The translations under genes and the position numbers were made by a program. From positions 62,001 to 126,000 of the forward strand of contig NZ_JASSOT010000001.1 of the NCBI RefSeq assembly GCF_030238365.1: DNA of 64,000 bases, written 5' to 3'. The notes under the pieces were generated by a model. That model was given only the letters and a program-made list of their open reading frames with translations, had not been told where the DNA came from and searched no databases. This DNA comes from Lelliottia wanjuensis (GTDB lineage Bacteria; Pseudomonadota; Gammaproteobacteria; Enterobacterales; Enterobacteriaceae). Position 1 is the stretch's first letter; each line of letters opens with the position of its first letter. Shown piece by piece: positions 10,182 through 19,352 of the stretch.

Positions 10182-10283
10182 ATGATGAATACTCTACAAA
10201 ACATGAAGTACTGGTCCTGGATGGGGGCCTTTAGCATATCCGTCCTGTTCTGGGCGCAGCTAATCTGGCTGGCCTTAAACTAA
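10182..10283 (+). CDS. ymiC: YmiC-like 33-residue membrane protein
   Basis: A short frame encodes a single hydrophobic helix (MGAFSISVLFWAQLIWLAL) preceded by MKYWSW. E. coli has a similarly sized membrane protein, YmiC, at the same place before acnA. Two adjacent ATG codons (10182 and 10185) could start it, and the ribosome site is weak. An intrinsic terminator begins 7 bases after the stop, which supports it being a real transcribed gene. Function is unknown. With YmiA it makes two tiny membrane proteins in a row, each with a Trp-rich helix. Confidence 0.7.
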   Translation: MMNTLQNMKYWSWMGAFSISVLFWAQLIWLALN

Positions 10284-10289
10284 ATACAA

Positions 10290-10313
10290 AACCTCGCTCC
10301 GGCGGGGTTTTTT
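10290..10313 (+). terminator. Terminator after ymiC
   Basis: An 8-bp stem, AACCTCGC/GCGGGGTT with loop TCCG (one G-T pair), is followed by six T residues. It closes the ymiA-yciX-ymiC stretch before the acnA promoter region. Confidence 0.85.
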
Positions 10314-10339
10314 GTTTATATCCCACCGTTCATCGATTA

Positions 10340-10448
10340 TCCCGATTTATCAATTCGGGTTGTTATCAAAACGTTACGACATCTTTGTGTTATCTTTAAT
10401 TACAGCCCCGATGATTGTCGGGGTATCCCTGTCATTAAGGAGGAGCTT
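10340..10448 (+). promoter_or_regulatory. acnA promoter and leader
   Basis: The 165-base gap before acnA is AT-rich around 10360-10402, where promoter elements should lie (TTATCTTTAAT near 10389 is a possible -10). A small hairpin, CCCCGA/TCGGGG at 10406-10411 and 10418-10423, lies in the leader. It is followed by a strong AAGGAGGAG ribosome site ending 3 bases before the ATG. E. coli acnA is known to respond to RpoS, SoxRS, Fnr, ArcA and CRP. I did not identify their sites. Confidence 0.45.
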
Positions 10449-13124
10449 ATGTCGTTAACCCTACGCGAAGCCAGTAAGGACACGTTGCAAGCCGAGAATA
10501 AGACCTACCACTACTACAGCTTGCCGCTGGCCGCCAGGACACTTGGGGACATCGCGCGCTTACCCAAGTCACTGAAAGTTTTACTGGAAAATCTCTTACG
10601 CTGGCAGGATGACGAGTCTGTCACTGCCGATGATATCCATGCCCTGGCGGGGTGGCTGAAAAATGCCCACGCCGATCGTGAGATCGCCTATCGCCCGGCG
10701 AGGGTATTGATGCAGGACTTCACCGGCGTGCCTGCGGTGGTGGATCTGGCGGCGATGCGCGAAGCCGTCAAACGCCTCGGCGGCGATACCGCCAAAGTGA
10801 ACCCGCTTTCTCCTGTCGATCTGGTCATTGACCACTCCGTGACCGTTGATCATTTCGGTGATGACGACGCGTTCGAAGAGAACGTGCGTCTGGAGATGGA
10901 GCGAAACCACGAACGCTACGTGTTTTTGAAATGGGGCCAGCAGGCCTTTAGCCGTTTCAGCGTGGTACCGCCGGGCACCGGGATTTGCCATCAGGTCAAC
11001 CTGGAGTATCTGGGTAAAGCGGTGTGGAGCGAACTGCAGGGCCAGGAGTGGATCGCCTATCCCGACACACTCGTCGGAACTGACTCCCACACCACGATGA
11101 TCAACGGACTCGGCGTGCTGGGGTGGGGCGTGGGCGGCATCGAAGCCGAAGCCGCGATGCTCGGTCAGCCCGTCTCAATGCTGATCCCGGATGTGGTGGG
11201 CTTCAAGTTGCTGGGCAAACTCCGCGAAGGCATCACCGCCACCGACCTCGTACTGACCGTGACCCAGATGCTGCGTAAACATGGCGTGGTCGGTAAATTT
11301 GTGGAATTCTACGGCGACGGTCTGGATTCCCTCCCGTTGGCCGACCGCGCGACCATTGCCAACATGGCGCCGGAATACGGCGCGACGTGCGGCTTCTTCC
11401 CGATCGACGGCGTGACCCTGGAGTACATGCGCCTGAGCGGGCGCAGCGATGAGCAGGTCGCGCTGGTGGAGGCCTATGCCAAAGCGCAGGGAATGTGGCG
11501 AAATACGGGCGATGAGCCGGTCTTCACCAGCACCCTGGAACTGGATATGAATGAAGTCGAAGCCAGCCTTGCCGGGCCGAAACGTCCGCAGGATCGCGTT
11601 GCGCTGCAGAATGTGCCGAAAGCCTTCGCCGCCAGCAACGAGCTGGAGCTCAACTCTGCGCAAAAAGACCGCCGCCCGGTTGATTATGTTATGAACGGGC
11701 ATCAGTACCAGCTTCCCGATGGCGCCGTGGTGATTGCGGCAATCACCTCCTGTACCAACACCTCCAACCCGAGCGTGCTGATGGCTGCCGGGCTGCTGGC
11801 GAAAAAAGCGGTCACCCTGGGCCTCAAGCGCCAGCCGTGGGTCAAGGCCTCGTTAGCGCCGGGCTCGAAAGTGGTGTCGGACTATCTGGCGAAAGCCAAA
11901 CTGACGCCATACCTCGACGAGCTGGGCTTTAACCTGGTCGGCTACGGGTGTACCACCTGTATCGGTAACTCCGGTCCGCTGCCGGACCCTATCGAGCAGG
12001 CGATCAAGCAGGGCGATCTGACCGTGGGGGCGGTGCTTTCAGGCAACCGTAACTTCGAAGGCCGCATTCATCCGCTGGTCAAAACCAACTGGCTGGCCTC
12101 GCCGCCGCTGGTGGTCGCCTATGCCCTGGCAGGCAACATGAACATTAACCTGGCTAGCGACCCGATCGGCCACGACCGCAAGGGCGACCCGGTGTATCTG
12201 AAAGACATCTGGCCGTCGGCGCGCGAAATTGCTCGCGCCGTTGAGCAGGTCTCGACCGAGATGTTCCGCAAAGAGTATGCCGAAGTGTTTGAAGGCACGC
12301 CGGAGTGGAAAACGATCAAAGTGGAACGCTCTGACACCTACGGCTGGCAGAGTGACTCGACCTATATCCGCCTGTCGCCGTTCTTTGATGACATGGAAGC
12401 TCAGCCGAAACCGCTGGTCGATATCCAGGGGGCGCGTATTCTGGCGATGTTGGGGGATTCCGTCACCACCGACCACATCTCTCCGGCGGGGAGTATCAAG
12501 CCCGACAGCCCGGCGGGGCGTTATCTGCAGGGGCGTGGCGTGGAGCGTCGTGACTTCAACTCCTACGGCTCTCGTCGCGGGAATCACGAAGTGATGATGC
12601 GCGGGACCTTCGCCAATATTCGTATCCGCAACGAAATGGTGCCGGGTGTGGAAGGTGGGATGACGCGTCATCTTCCGGGAACGGAAGTGATTTCGATCTA
12701 CGATGCGGCGATGAAATATCAGCAGGAAGGCACGCCGCTGGCGGTGATCGCCGGAAAAGAGTATGGCTCCGGTTCAAGCCGCGACTGGGCGGCGAAGGGA
12801 CCGCGTCTGCTGGGCGTCCGGGTGGTCATCTCCGAGTCGTTTGAACGTATTCACCGCTCGAATCTGATCGGCATGGGGATTTTACCGCTGGAGTTCCCGC
12901 AGGGCGTGACGCGCAAAACGCTGGGGTTAACCGGGGAGGAGCGGATTGATGTTCGCGATCTGCAAAACCTGAAACCGGGGGCGACCGTTCCGGTCCAGCT
13001 CACGCGTGCGGATGGCAAAACGGAAGTGCTGGATTGCCGCTGCCGCATCGATACGGCGACCGAACTGACGTATTACCAGAACGACGGCATTTTGCATTAT
13101 GTGATTCGTAATATGCTGAACTAG
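10449..13124 (+). CDS. acnA: AcnA, aconitate hydratase A
   Basis: Iron-sulfur aconitase of the TCA cycle that interconverts citrate and isocitrate. It is the stress and stationary-phase isozyme and, as apo-protein, binds mRNA. The 891 residues equal the E. coli length. Cluster ligands are Cys435 in [11 protein letters not shown] and the pair in [12 protein letters not shown] (about 501 and 504). The C-terminal swivel domain has [10 protein letters not shown]. The strong ribosome site AAGGAGG decides the start. It converges on ribA with a hairpin between them. Confidence 0.98.
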   Translation: MSLTLREASKDTLQAENKTYHYYSLPLAARTLGDIARLPKSLKVLLENLLRWQDDESVTADDIHALAGWLKNAHADREIAYRPARVLMQDFTGVPAVVDLAAMREAVKRLGGDTAKVNPLSPVDLVIDHSVTVDHFGDDDAFEENVRLEMERNHERYVFLKWGQQAFSRFSVVPPGTGICHQVNLEYLGKAVWSELQGQEWIAYPDTLVGTDSHTTMINGLGVLGWGVGGIEAEAAMLGQPVSMLIPDVVGFKLLGKLREGITATDLVLTVTQMLRKHGVVGKFVEFYGDGLDSLPLADRATIANMAPEYGATCGFFPIDGVTLEYMRLSGRSDEQVALVEAYAKAQGMWRNTGDEPVFTSTLELDMNEVEASLAGPKRPQDRVALQNVPKAFAASNELELNSAQKDRRPVDYVMNGHQYQLPDGAVVIAAITSCTNTSNPSVLMAAGLLAKKAVTLGLKRQPWVKASLAPGSKVVSDYLAKAKLTPYLDELGFNLVGYGCTTCIGNSGPLPDPIEQAIKQGDLTVGAVLSGNRNFEGRIHPLVKTNWLASPPLVVAYALAGNMNINLASDPIGHDRKGDPVYLKDIWPSAREIARAVEQVSTEMFRKEYAEVFEGTPEWKTIKVERSDTYGWQSDSTYIRLSPFFDDMEAQPKPLVDIQGARILAMLGDSVTTDHISPAGSIKPDSPAGRYLQGRGVERRDFNSYGSRRGNHEVMMRGTFANIRIRNEMVPGVEGGMTRHLPGTEVISIYDAAMKYQQEGTPLAVIAGKEYGSGSSRDWAAKGPRLLGVRVVISESFERIHRSNLIGMGILPLEFPQGVTRKTLGLTGEERIDVRDLQNLKPGATVPVQLTRADGKTEVLDCRCRIDTATELTYYQNDGILHYVIRNMLN

Positions 13125-13131
13125 CGGTACC

Positions 13132-13154
13132 GGCCCGGCGAAAGCCGGGCCATT
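13132..13154. terminator. acnA/ribA terminator hairpin
   Basis: An 8-bp perfect stem, GGCCCGGC/GCCGGGCC closed by a GAAA tetraloop, lies between the convergent acnA and ribA stops. It is followed only by ATTT, so it is a somewhat weak intrinsic terminator on the plus strand. Confidence 0.65.
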
Positions 13155-13158
13155 TGAC

Positions 13159-13749
13159 TTACTCGCTCAGAAGGTGGCCCATCTTCGCGGCTTTGGTATC
13201 GAGGTAATGGGCGTTCTTCGGGTTACGGCCCACAATCAGCGACACGCGTTCCACGATATTGATCCCGGCCTCGGTCAGGATTTCCACTTTGCGCGGGTTG
13301 TTCGTCAGCAGACGCACTTCGTCCACGCCCAGCAGTTTGAACATATCCGCACACAGGGTGAAGTCACGTTCGTCAGCGGCGAAACCGAGCTGATGGTTGG
13401 CTTCGACCGTATCGTAGCCCTGATCCTGCAGCGCATAGGCGCGGATTTTATTCAGCAGACCGATATTACGACCTTCCTGGCGGTGATAAAGCAGCACGCC
13501 ACGACCCTCTTCGGCGATATGCGACAGCGCCGCTTCGAGCTGGAAACCGCAATCACAGCGCAGGCTGAATAAGGCGTCGCCCGTCAGACACTCTGAATGG
13601 ACGCGAGCCAGTACCGGCGTCTTGCCGGAAATGTCGCCAAACACCAGTGCGACGTGGTCCTGCCCGGTTGCCAGTTCTTCAAAACCCACCATCAGGAAAT
13701 CGCCCCATGGGGTTGGCAGATTGGCTTCTGCCACACGTTTAAGCTGCAT
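13159..13749 (-). CDS. ribA: RibA, GTP cyclohydrolase II
   Basis: First committed step of riboflavin synthesis: GTP to 2,5-diamino-6-ribosylamino-4-pyrimidinone 5'-phosphate, formate and pyrophosphate. The start at ATG 13749 (TGGAGAA upstream) gives 196 residues, the E. coli size. Reading to 13839 adds 30 residues without homologue support. Zinc ligands Cys54, Cys65 and Cys67 ([18 protein letters not shown]) and the RQEGRNIGL catalytic segment are intact. It is monocistronic. E. coli ribA is SoxRS-inducible, but no site was assigned here. Confidence 0.97.
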   Translation of the reverse strand: MQLKRVAEANLPTPWGDFLMVGFEELATGQDHVALVFGDISGKTPVLARVHSECLTGDALFSLRCDCGFQLEAALSHIAEEGRGVLLYHRQEGRNIGLLNKIRAYALQDQGYDTVEANHQLGFAADERDFTLCADMFKLLGVDEVRLLTNNPRKVEILTEAGINIVERVSLIVGRNPKNAHYLDTKAAKMGHLLSE

Positions 13750-13944
13750 GTGATTCTCCAGAGTATGCTGACACGTTTCGTGCCAGTCGCCCTTCGGCTT
13801 TAGTATCCCGCTATTTTGCCACAAGCCGACAGCGTTCACCTAGCTGAGGGCATGCTATACGGATGTTAAACGCACAATCCGACATTTTCACCCATTGCGT
13901 TAAATTCGGTTATGATTGTTGAGCTTAGCGAAAAAGGAGACAAC

Positions 13945-14712
13945 ATGCTTTCGATTGCCCGCCGCACGGCTGCCGGTGCCGCTATTTTACTCATTATGCC
14001 CTTAGCGGTATGGATTTCAGGCTGGGCCTGGCAACCGGGACAAAACAGCGGGTGGCTGAAGACGCTGTATTGGGTGACGGAAACGGTCACCCAGCCATGG
14101 GGGATTATTACTCACGGGCTCCTTTGCGCATGGTTTTTGTGGTGCCTGCGTTTTCGCCTGCGTCCGGCGATCATGCTGTTTATCATTCTCGGCGGGGCGA
14201 TTGTCGTTGGGCAGGGGATTAAGTCCTGGGTCAAAGATCGCGTCCAGGAACCGCGTCCTTTCGTGGTGTGGTTAGAAAAAACGCATCATATTCCGGTAGA
14301 TACCTTCTACAATTTAAAGCGTAATGAGCGCGGACATCTGGTGAAAGATCAGCTGGCCGAAGCGCAGGAAATTCCGAAATTTTTACGCCAACACTGGCAA
14401 AAAGAGACCGGATTTGCCTTCCCGTCCGGCCACACCATGTTTGCGGCCAGTTGGGCGCTGTTGGCCGTCGGTTTGCTCTGGCCGCGCCGCCGTACCCTGA
14501 CCATCGCCGTTTTACTGGTCTGGGCGACAGGAGTGATGGGCAGTCGTCTGCTGTTGGGGATGCACTGGCCGCGCGACCTGGTGGTGGCAACCTTGATCTC
14601 CTGGCTGCTGGTGACCTTCGCGACCTGGCTTGCGCAACGTCTCTGCGGGCCGTTGACACCGCCGCCGGAAGAGAACAAAGAGATTGCCAAACGAGAGCAA
14701 GAAGCGCCCTGA
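13945..14712 (+). CDS. pgpB: PgpB, membrane lipid phosphatase (PAP2)
   Basis: Inner-membrane phosphatase acting on phosphatidylglycerophosphate, undecaprenyl pyrophosphate, phosphatidate and lysophosphatidate. The start at ATG 13945 follows AAGGAGA and gives 255 residues. The three PAP2 motifs are complete: K-x6-RP around 97-105 (KDRVQEPRP), PSGH at 160-163 with His163, and SRLLLGMHWPRD with His206. Five to six transmembrane helices are visible. It is followed by lapA after about 150 bases, as in E. coli. Confidence 0.95.
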   Translation: MLSIARRTAAGAAILLIMPLAVWISGWAWQPGQNSGWLKTLYWVTETVTQPWGIITHGLLCAWFLWCLRFRLRPAIMLFIILGGAIVVGQGIKSWVKDRVQEPRPFVVWLEKTHHIPVDTFYNLKRNERGHLVKDQLAEAQEIPKFLRQHWQKETGFAFPSGHTMFAASWALLAVGLLWPRRRTLTIAVLLVWATGVMGSRLLLGMHWPRDLVVATLISWLLVTFATWLAQRLCGPLTPPPEENKEIAKREQEAP

Positions 14713-14860
14713 TGGTTGAATTTCGCCGTTTCGCCCTCAAATCATGTTGGACCCTATCACTTTTTCCGTTTCACGCTCGCGGCTAAAATGGTAGTTTATA
14801 AGGCTGATTGCGGCGAGTTGAACATACTTTATTCGCTTGAACCACATAACGGGAAGTCAT

Positions 14861-15169
14861 GTGAAATATCTACTCATATTCTTACTGGTGTTGGCGATTT
14901 TTGTTATTTCGGTCACGCTGGGTGCGCAAAACGATCAACTGGTGACCTTTAATTACCTGCTGGCGCAGGGCGAGTATCGCGTATCGAGCTTGCTTGCTGT
15001 GTTATTCGCCGCCGGTTTTATCATCGGCTGGCTCGTTTGTGGCCTGTTCTGGCTGAAAGTTCGTGTTTCTCTTGCGCGCGCGGAACGTAAAATCAAACGT
15101 CTTGAAAATCAAATTGCGCCTGTGGCTGACGTACCGGTTAATTCTGGTGTGCCGGTCGTGAAGGAATAA
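14861..15169 (+). CDS. lapA: LapA (YciS), LPS assembly membrane protein
   Basis: A 102-residue inner-membrane protein with two transmembrane helices (about residues 3-20 and 42-64) and a C-terminal cytosolic coiled-coil-like tail (LARAERKIKRLENQIA). It works with LapB in coordinating LPS assembly and LpxC turnover. I chose the GTG at 14861 by homologue length (MKYLLIFLLVLAIF start). An upstream in-frame start at 14837 would add eight residues. It sits 6 bases ahead of lapB and forms the lapAB operon. Confidence 0.94.
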   Translation: MKYLLIFLLVLAIFVISVTLGAQNDQLVTFNYLLAQGEYRVSSLLAVLFAAGFIIGWLVCGLFWLKVRVSLARAERKIKRLENQIAPVADVPVNSGVPVVKE

Positions 15170-15175
15170 ACGAAT

Positions 15176-16345
15176 ATGCTGGAGTTGTTGTTTCTGCTTT
15201 TGCCTGTAGCCGCAGCCTATGGCTGGTATATGGGCCGCAGAAGTGCGCAACAAAACAAGCAGGACGAGGCAAACCGGCTTTCCCGTGACTACGTCGCGGG
15301 GGTGAACTTCCTTCTGAGCAACCAACAGGATAAAGCGGTAGACCTGTTCCTCGACATGTTAAAAGAGGACACCGGCACCGTTGAGGCCCATCTCACCCTC
15401 GGAAACCTGTTCCGCTCGCGTGGTGAGGTCGACCGCGCCATTCGCATCCACCAGACGCTGATGGAAAGCGCTTCACTGACTTACGATCAGCGTCTGCTGG
15501 CGGTACAGCAGCTGGGCCGTGACTACATGGCGGCGGGTCTTTACGACCGCGCGGAAGACATGTTCAGCCAGCTGGTGGATGAAACGGATTTCCGCGTCAG
15601 CGCCCTGCAACAACTCCTGCAAATTTATCAGGCGACCAGCGACTGGCAGAAAGCCATCGACACCGCAGAGCGCCTGGTGAAACTCGGCAAAGACAAACAG
15701 CGCGTCGAAATCGCCCATTTCTACTGTGAGCTGGCTCTGCAGCAGATGGGCAGCGATGACATGGAAAAAGCCATGTCGCTGCTGAAAAAGGGCGCTTCTG
15801 CCGATCGCAACAGCGCACGTATCTCCATCATGATGGGGCGCGTGTTTATGGCGAAAGGCGAGTTTGGCAAAGCGGTGGAGTGCCTGCTGCGCGTGATTGA
15901 CCAGGACAAAGAGCTGGTCAGCGAAACCCTGGAGATGCTGCAAACCTGTTATCAACAGCTTGGTCGTCCGGACGAGTGGGTGGCCTTCCTGCGTCGCTGC
16001 GTGGAAGAGAACACCGGCGCGACGGCGGAACTGATGCTGGCCGACGTCGTCGAGCAGCATGAAGGCAACGATACCGCTCAGGTGTACATAACCCGTCAGC
16101 TACAGCGTCATCCGACGATGCGCGTCTTCCACAAGCTGATGGACTACCATCTGAACGACGCAGAAGAAGGGCGCGCCAAAGAGAGCCTGATGGTGCTGCG
16201 TGATATGGTGGGCGAGCAGGTGCGGAGTAAGCCGCGCTATCGCTGCTCGAAATGCGGATTTACCGCTTACACGCTCTACTGGCATTGTCCTTCCTGCCGC
16301 GCCTGGTCAACCATCAAGCCGATCCGTGGTCTGGACGGTCAGTAA
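15176..16345 (+). CDS. lapB: LapB (YciM), TPR/rubredoxin regulator of LpxC degradation
   Basis: Inner-membrane-anchored adaptor that promotes FtsH-dependent degradation of LpxC and so limits LPS synthesis. It is essential or nearly so in E. coli. The 389 residues include an N-terminal membrane anchor (about 1-18, ending YGWYMGRR), a long array of TPR helices (about 35-350), and a C-terminal rubredoxin-type metal knuckle with two CxxC pairs (CSKCGF and CPSC). AAGGA precedes the ATG. It is co-transcribed with lapA, 6 bases apart. Confidence 0.97.
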   Translation: MLELLFLLLPVAAAYGWYMGRRSAQQNKQDEANRLSRDYVAGVNFLLSNQQDKAVDLFLDMLKEDTGTVEAHLTLGNLFRSRGEVDRAIRIHQTLMESASLTYDQRLLAVQQLGRDYMAAGLYDRAEDMFSQLVDETDFRVSALQQLLQIYQATSDWQKAIDTAERLVKLGKDKQRVEIAHFYCELALQQMGSDDMEKAMSLLKKGASADRNSARISIMMGRVFMAKGEFGKAVECLLRVIDQDKELVSETLEMLQTCYQQLGRPDEWVAFLRRCVEENTGATAELMLADVVEQHEGNDTAQVYITRQLQRHPTMRVFHKLMDYHLNDAEEGRAKESLMVLRDMVGEQVRSKPRYRCSKCGFTAYTLYWHCPSCRAWSTIKPIRGLDGQ

Positions 16346-16531
16346 TTTTTTAAAACCCCACACTTTAGTTACAACATACTTTCGTTGTTTTGAGAATGGT
16401 TCGGCACCGTGCGGTCTTTCGCCGGGCAGGAGGGTAAATCGATTCTGTCAATTTCTGCCGCTGGCAGGTAGAATGCTCGCCGTTTATCTATCCCGCGCCA
16501 CTGCGGCGCCCATAGACGAAAAGGGCTGGTC

Positions 16532-17269
16532 ATGACGTCTGTTGCATCCTCTTCTTCCCGCGTAGTTACTGAATCTCCCGTTGTTGTTGCACTCGACTAT
16601 AACGATCGCGACAGCGCACTCGCCTTTGTCGATCGCATTGACCCACGCGACTGCCGTCTGAAAGTCGGCAAAGAGATGTTCACCCTGTTTGGACCGCAAA
16701 TCGTGCGTGACCTGCAGCAGCGTGGCTTTGATGTCTTTCTCGACCTCAAATTCCATGACATTCCGAACACCACGGCGCATGCGGTCGCCGCCGCGGCCGA
16801 TCTCGGCGTATGGATGGTGAACGTGCATGCCTCCGGCGGGGCGCGAATGATGACTGCCGCGCGCGAAGCGCTGGTGCCTTTCGGCAAAGACGCGCCGCTG
16901 CTGATCGCCGTTACGGTTTTGACCAGCATGGAAGCGAGCGATTTGCTCGATCTTGGCGTGACGTTGTCACCTGCCGAGCATGCCGAGCGTCTGGCGCGCC
17001 TGACGCAAAACTGCGGCCTCGATGGGGTGGTGTGTTCCGCACAGGAAGCGGTGCGTTTTAAAGCTGAGCTTGGTCAGGCATTCAAACTTGTTACCCCCGG
17101 CATCCGGCCTCAGGGCAGCGATGCGGGCGATCAGCGCCGTATCATGACGCCTGAGCAGGCGCTGGCGGCAGGAGTCGACTATATGGTTATTGGTCGCCCG
17201 GTCACGCAATCTGCTGATCCGGCGCAGACCTTAAAAGCGATCAACGCATCATTGAGCAAGGGGGCGTAA
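16532..17269 (+). CDS. pyrF: PyrF, orotidine 5'-phosphate decarboxylase
   Basis: Last step of UMP synthesis, OMP to UMP. The 245-residue TIM-barrel protein has the invariant catalytic motif [10 protein letters not shown] with Asp71, Lys73 and Asp76, and the C-terminal phosphate-binding GIRPQG and GRP segments. The start follows a GGGCTGG stretch. A 186-base gap from lapB contains a TAGAAT -10-like hexamer near 16469, so it probably has its own promoter. Its stop overlaps the yciH start as TAATG. Confidence 0.97.
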   Translation: MTSVASSSSRVVTESPVVVALDYNDRDSALAFVDRIDPRDCRLKVGKEMFTLFGPQIVRDLQQRGFDVFLDLKFHDIPNTTAHAVAAAADLGVWMVNVHASGGARMMTAAREALVPFGKDAPLLIAVTVLTSMEASDLLDLGVTLSPAEHAERLARLTQNCGLDGVVCSAQEAVRFKAELGQAFKLVTPGIRPQGSDAGDQRRIMTPEQALAAGVDYMVIGRPVTQSADPAQTLKAINASLSKGA

Positions 17270-17595
17270 TGAGCGATTCCAATAGCCGTCTGGTCTATTC
17301 AACGGATAGCGGGCGTATCGACGAGCCAAAAGTGACCGTGCAGCGTCCGAAGGGCGATGGCATTGTGCGCATTCAGCGTCAGACCAGCGGCCGTAAGGGC
17401 AAAGGCGTGTGTCTGATTACGGGCATCGACGAAGACGACGCAACGCTCGCGAAACTGGCCGCTGAGTTGAAAAAGAAATGCGGCTGTGGCGGCGCAGTCA
17501 AAGAGGGCGTTATTGAGATTCAGGGCGACAATCGAGATTTAATAAAGACGCTGCTGGAAGCCAAAGGAATGAAAGTCAAACTGGCAGGCGGTTGA
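17269..17595 (+). CDS. yciH: YciH, SUI1/eIF1-like protein
   Basis: A 108-residue bacterial homologue of eukaryotic initiation factor 1 (SUI1 domain, about residues 30-105). It is reported in E. coli to discriminate against aberrant initiation and to act under stress. The motif CGCGGAVKEGVIEIQGD is the conserved SUI1 core. It is translationally coupled to pyrF (TAATG). A perfect terminator hairpin follows. Confidence 0.96.
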   Translation: MSDSNSRLVYSTDSGRIDEPKVTVQRPKGDGIVRIQRQTSGRKGKGVCLITGIDEDDATLAKLAAELKKKCGCGGAVKEGVIEIQGDNRDLIKTLLEAKGMKVKLAGG

Positions 17596-17602
17596 AAATA
17601 AT

Positions 17603-17630
17603 AAGCCACGGTATATACCGTGGCTTTTTT
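17603..17630 (+). terminator. pyrF-yciH terminator
   Basis: A 10-bp perfect stem, AAGCCACGGT/ACCGTGGCTT with an ATAT loop, runs into a T-run 8 bases after the yciH stop. It is a textbook intrinsic terminator. Confidence 0.93.
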
Positions 17631-17697
17631 CTTTGTGCGTCAGTCAGAAAATAGCGTTCTGAAATAATGCAAACATGCGGTGGTTATTCTATATATC

Positions 17698-17919
17698 TTA
17701 TTTACCCACCTGGTGGCCGATGATACCACCCACCGCTGCACCACCCAGGGTACCCAGGGCACTACCATCCGTTAACACTGCCCCACCAACAGCACCCGCA
17801 CCCGCACCAATCGCGGTGTTACGGTCACGTTTGGACCAGTTAGAACATGCGCTCAGAGACATGGCGAGAGTGACGGCCAAAACGGCTGCTGCTAATTTTT
17901 TGCTGGTTAAATTCATCAT
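17698..17919 (-). CDS. osmB: OsmB, osmotically inducible lipoprotein
   Basis: A 73-residue lipoprotein induced by osmotic stress and stationary phase in E. coli. The signal peptide ends in lipobox LSAC with Cys25 as the acylated residue. The mature part is Gly/Ala-rich with a repeated GAGAGAVGGA / GGAAVGGIIG pattern of the glycine-zipper 2TM type. Two adjacent ATGs (17919 and 17916) lie behind CAGGAGA. The upstream 260 bases are free of genes and should hold its stress promoters. Confidence 0.95.
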   Translation of the reverse strand: MMNLTSKKLAAAVLAVTLAMSLSACSNWSKRDRNTAIGAGAGAVGGAVLTDGSALGTLGGAAVGGIIGHQVGK

Positions 17920-18150
17920 ACTTTCTCCTGAATTATCGATTCACGGAAATAAGCTATCAGTAAGTATAGACAATGAACTACGTCAGCGTCATTTCCGTGA
18001 AACCTGGTCGCGCAGGTGTTACAAAATCACGCAGGTGATAGTCACTTCCTGTTATATCGCTAATAGTAATTTTAAATTTTTGCTGGCGAAACGACAGGTA
18101 AATAGTCTTAAAGGGATGTTCAGAATTGTCTCAGATAGAATTCATGCGCT

Positions 18151-18174
18151 CTGCGCCCGTTGAAGCGGGCGCAG
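18151..18174 (-). terminator. Hairpin downstream of yciT
   Basis: A 9-bp perfect GC-rich stem, CTGCGCCCG/CGGGCGCAG with a 6-base loop, begins 8 bases after the yciT stop. There is no U-run, so termination efficiency is uncertain. It may instead protect the mRNA 3' end. Confidence 0.5.
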
Positions 18175-18181
18175 GAGAGGG

Positions 18182-18934
18182 TCAGGCGGAGTGTTTGACG
18201 ATATCGACGGTCAGGCCATCGCGCTGCAACTGCTGGCGATGCTCATCGCTCAGACGCTCGTCGGTAATCACGCGGCTAAAGCGCGATACCGGCCCCATCA
18301 TGTAGGGATGCACCGCACCAAATTTAGAGCTGTCGGTCAGGACAATAGCTTCGCAGCCTTTTTCCAGCACCGCGTTGACCACATCGGAACGCATCATATC
18401 CCGGCCGGTAAAGCCCGTTTCCGGCTGCCAGCCGTCAATGCCGATAAACGCTTTGCTGAAGTGAACCTGCTGAACATACTGACGCGTCAGCGGCCCCACC
18501 ATGCTTTCGCTTTTCTTCTGATAAATTCCGCCCAGCAGAATCACTTCGCAGCGCGTCTCTTTCAGCAGATGCGCGATATAGCTGCTCACCGTAATGATGG
18601 TGATGTCTTTCTGTTCCGCCAGGGTGCGCGCCAGCAGGGCGTTGCTGCTGCCGTTCTCGATAAACACGGTTTCGCCGTTATTGACCAGTGAGGCGGCAAA
18701 TTCAGCCAGCTCGCGCTTCAGCGCAAAGTTGGTCATCATGCGCGTTTCAACGTCTTCACTGTCCAGCGGTACCGCGTAGCCGTGAGCCCGGCGCAGGTAA
18801 CTCTGTTTTTCCAGAAGGTTCAGGTCCTGACGGATGGTCACCTCTGACACGCCGGTTGTTTTCGCCAGCTCGACGACACTCACGCGTCCTTTGTCGATCA
18901 CCATCTGCAGAATGATTTGTTGTCGGGAATTCAT
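18182..18934 (-). CDS. yciT: YciT, DeoR-family transcriptional regulator
   Basis: DeoR/GlpR-type repressor of 250 residues. It has an N-terminal winged HTH ([23 protein letters not shown]) and a C-terminal sugar-phosphate-sensing DeoRC domain ([20 protein letters not shown] motifs). The start at ATG 18934 matches homologues, and a TTG three codons upstream is unlikely. In E. coli it is linked to osmotic stress response, with no firmly established inducer. It follows yciZ by 42 bases on the same strand. Confidence 0.93.
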   Translation of the reverse strand: MNSRQQIILQMVIDKGRVSVVELAKTTGVSEVTIRQDLNLLEKQSYLRRAHGYAVPLDSEDVETRMMTNFALKRELAEFAASLVNNGETVFIENGSSNALLARTLAEQKDITIITVSSYIAHLLKETRCEVILLGGIYQKKSESMVGPLTRQYVQQVHFSKAFIGIDGWQPETGFTGRDMMRSDVVNAVLEKGCEAIVLTDSSKFGAVHPYMMGPVSRFSRVITDERLSDEHRQQLQRDGLTVDIVKHSA

Positions 18935-18976
18935 AGCATCCAAATAAAGAAAACGAAGACGAAAAAGGGGTGAAGA

Positions 18977-19159
18977 TTACACTTCCCACGGGGCTTTCGG
19001 CTGGGCGGGATCCTGCGCCTGGCTTGCGCCGTGCTGTGCCAGTAATTCAGATTTCAGGATCTCAAGATTACGAATAGCGGAGTGGTAATCGCCAGCGACC
19101 AGAATATCCAGCACGGTATCAATACGTTGTGCCACTTTCTGCGCGTCAACTTCAGACAT
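18977..19159 (-). CDS. yciZ: YciZ, small conserved protein (60 residues)
   Basis: A small protein whose start is the second of two adjacent ATGs at 19159, behind GAGGGTGAG. The sequence [20 protein letters not shown] is strongly conserved with E. coli YciZ, and the C terminus ends PKAPWEV. It is predicted to be helical, without membrane segment or signal. Function is unknown. It lies upstream of yciT on the same strand and divergent from rpfF, whose promoter must lie in the shared 193-base gap. Confidence 0.88.
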   Translation of the reverse strand: MSEVDAQKVAQRIDTVLDILVAGDYHSAIRNLEILKSELLAQHGASQAQDPAQPKAPWEV

Positions 19160-19304
19160 CATCTCACCCTCAGAACGAAAAGTTAATAATTTCAATGATG
19201 CAGAAATTGCCGACAAAAGAGAAGGGAAAAAATGCACTAAGCAAATTACATAAATGAAAGTGATAAATTTATCCCTTCGCATACAGACGAGTTGGGGAGT
19301 GGAT

Positions 19305-19352
19305 TAGTCTAAAACTGCGCGCAAGGCGCTTTTTTATATGAGGAATTAGACT
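19305..19352 (+). promoter_or_regulatory. rpfF leader with terminator-like hairpin and flanking repeat
   Basis: Immediately before rpfF a short GC stem, GCGC/GCGC (19317-19320 with 19326-19329), is followed by six T residues (19330-19335), resembling a weak intrinsic terminator. It is flanked by TAGTCTA (19305-19311) and its reverse complement TAGACTA (19347-19353), the latter touching the start codon. GAGGAA at 19340-19345 is the ribosome site. Whether this acts as an attenuator or translation switch is inference. Confidence 0.35.

Noticed and set aside
17675..18163. A 162-codon plus-strand frame across osmB
   Set aside because: It is antisense to the clear lipoprotein gene osmB and runs through its promoter region.
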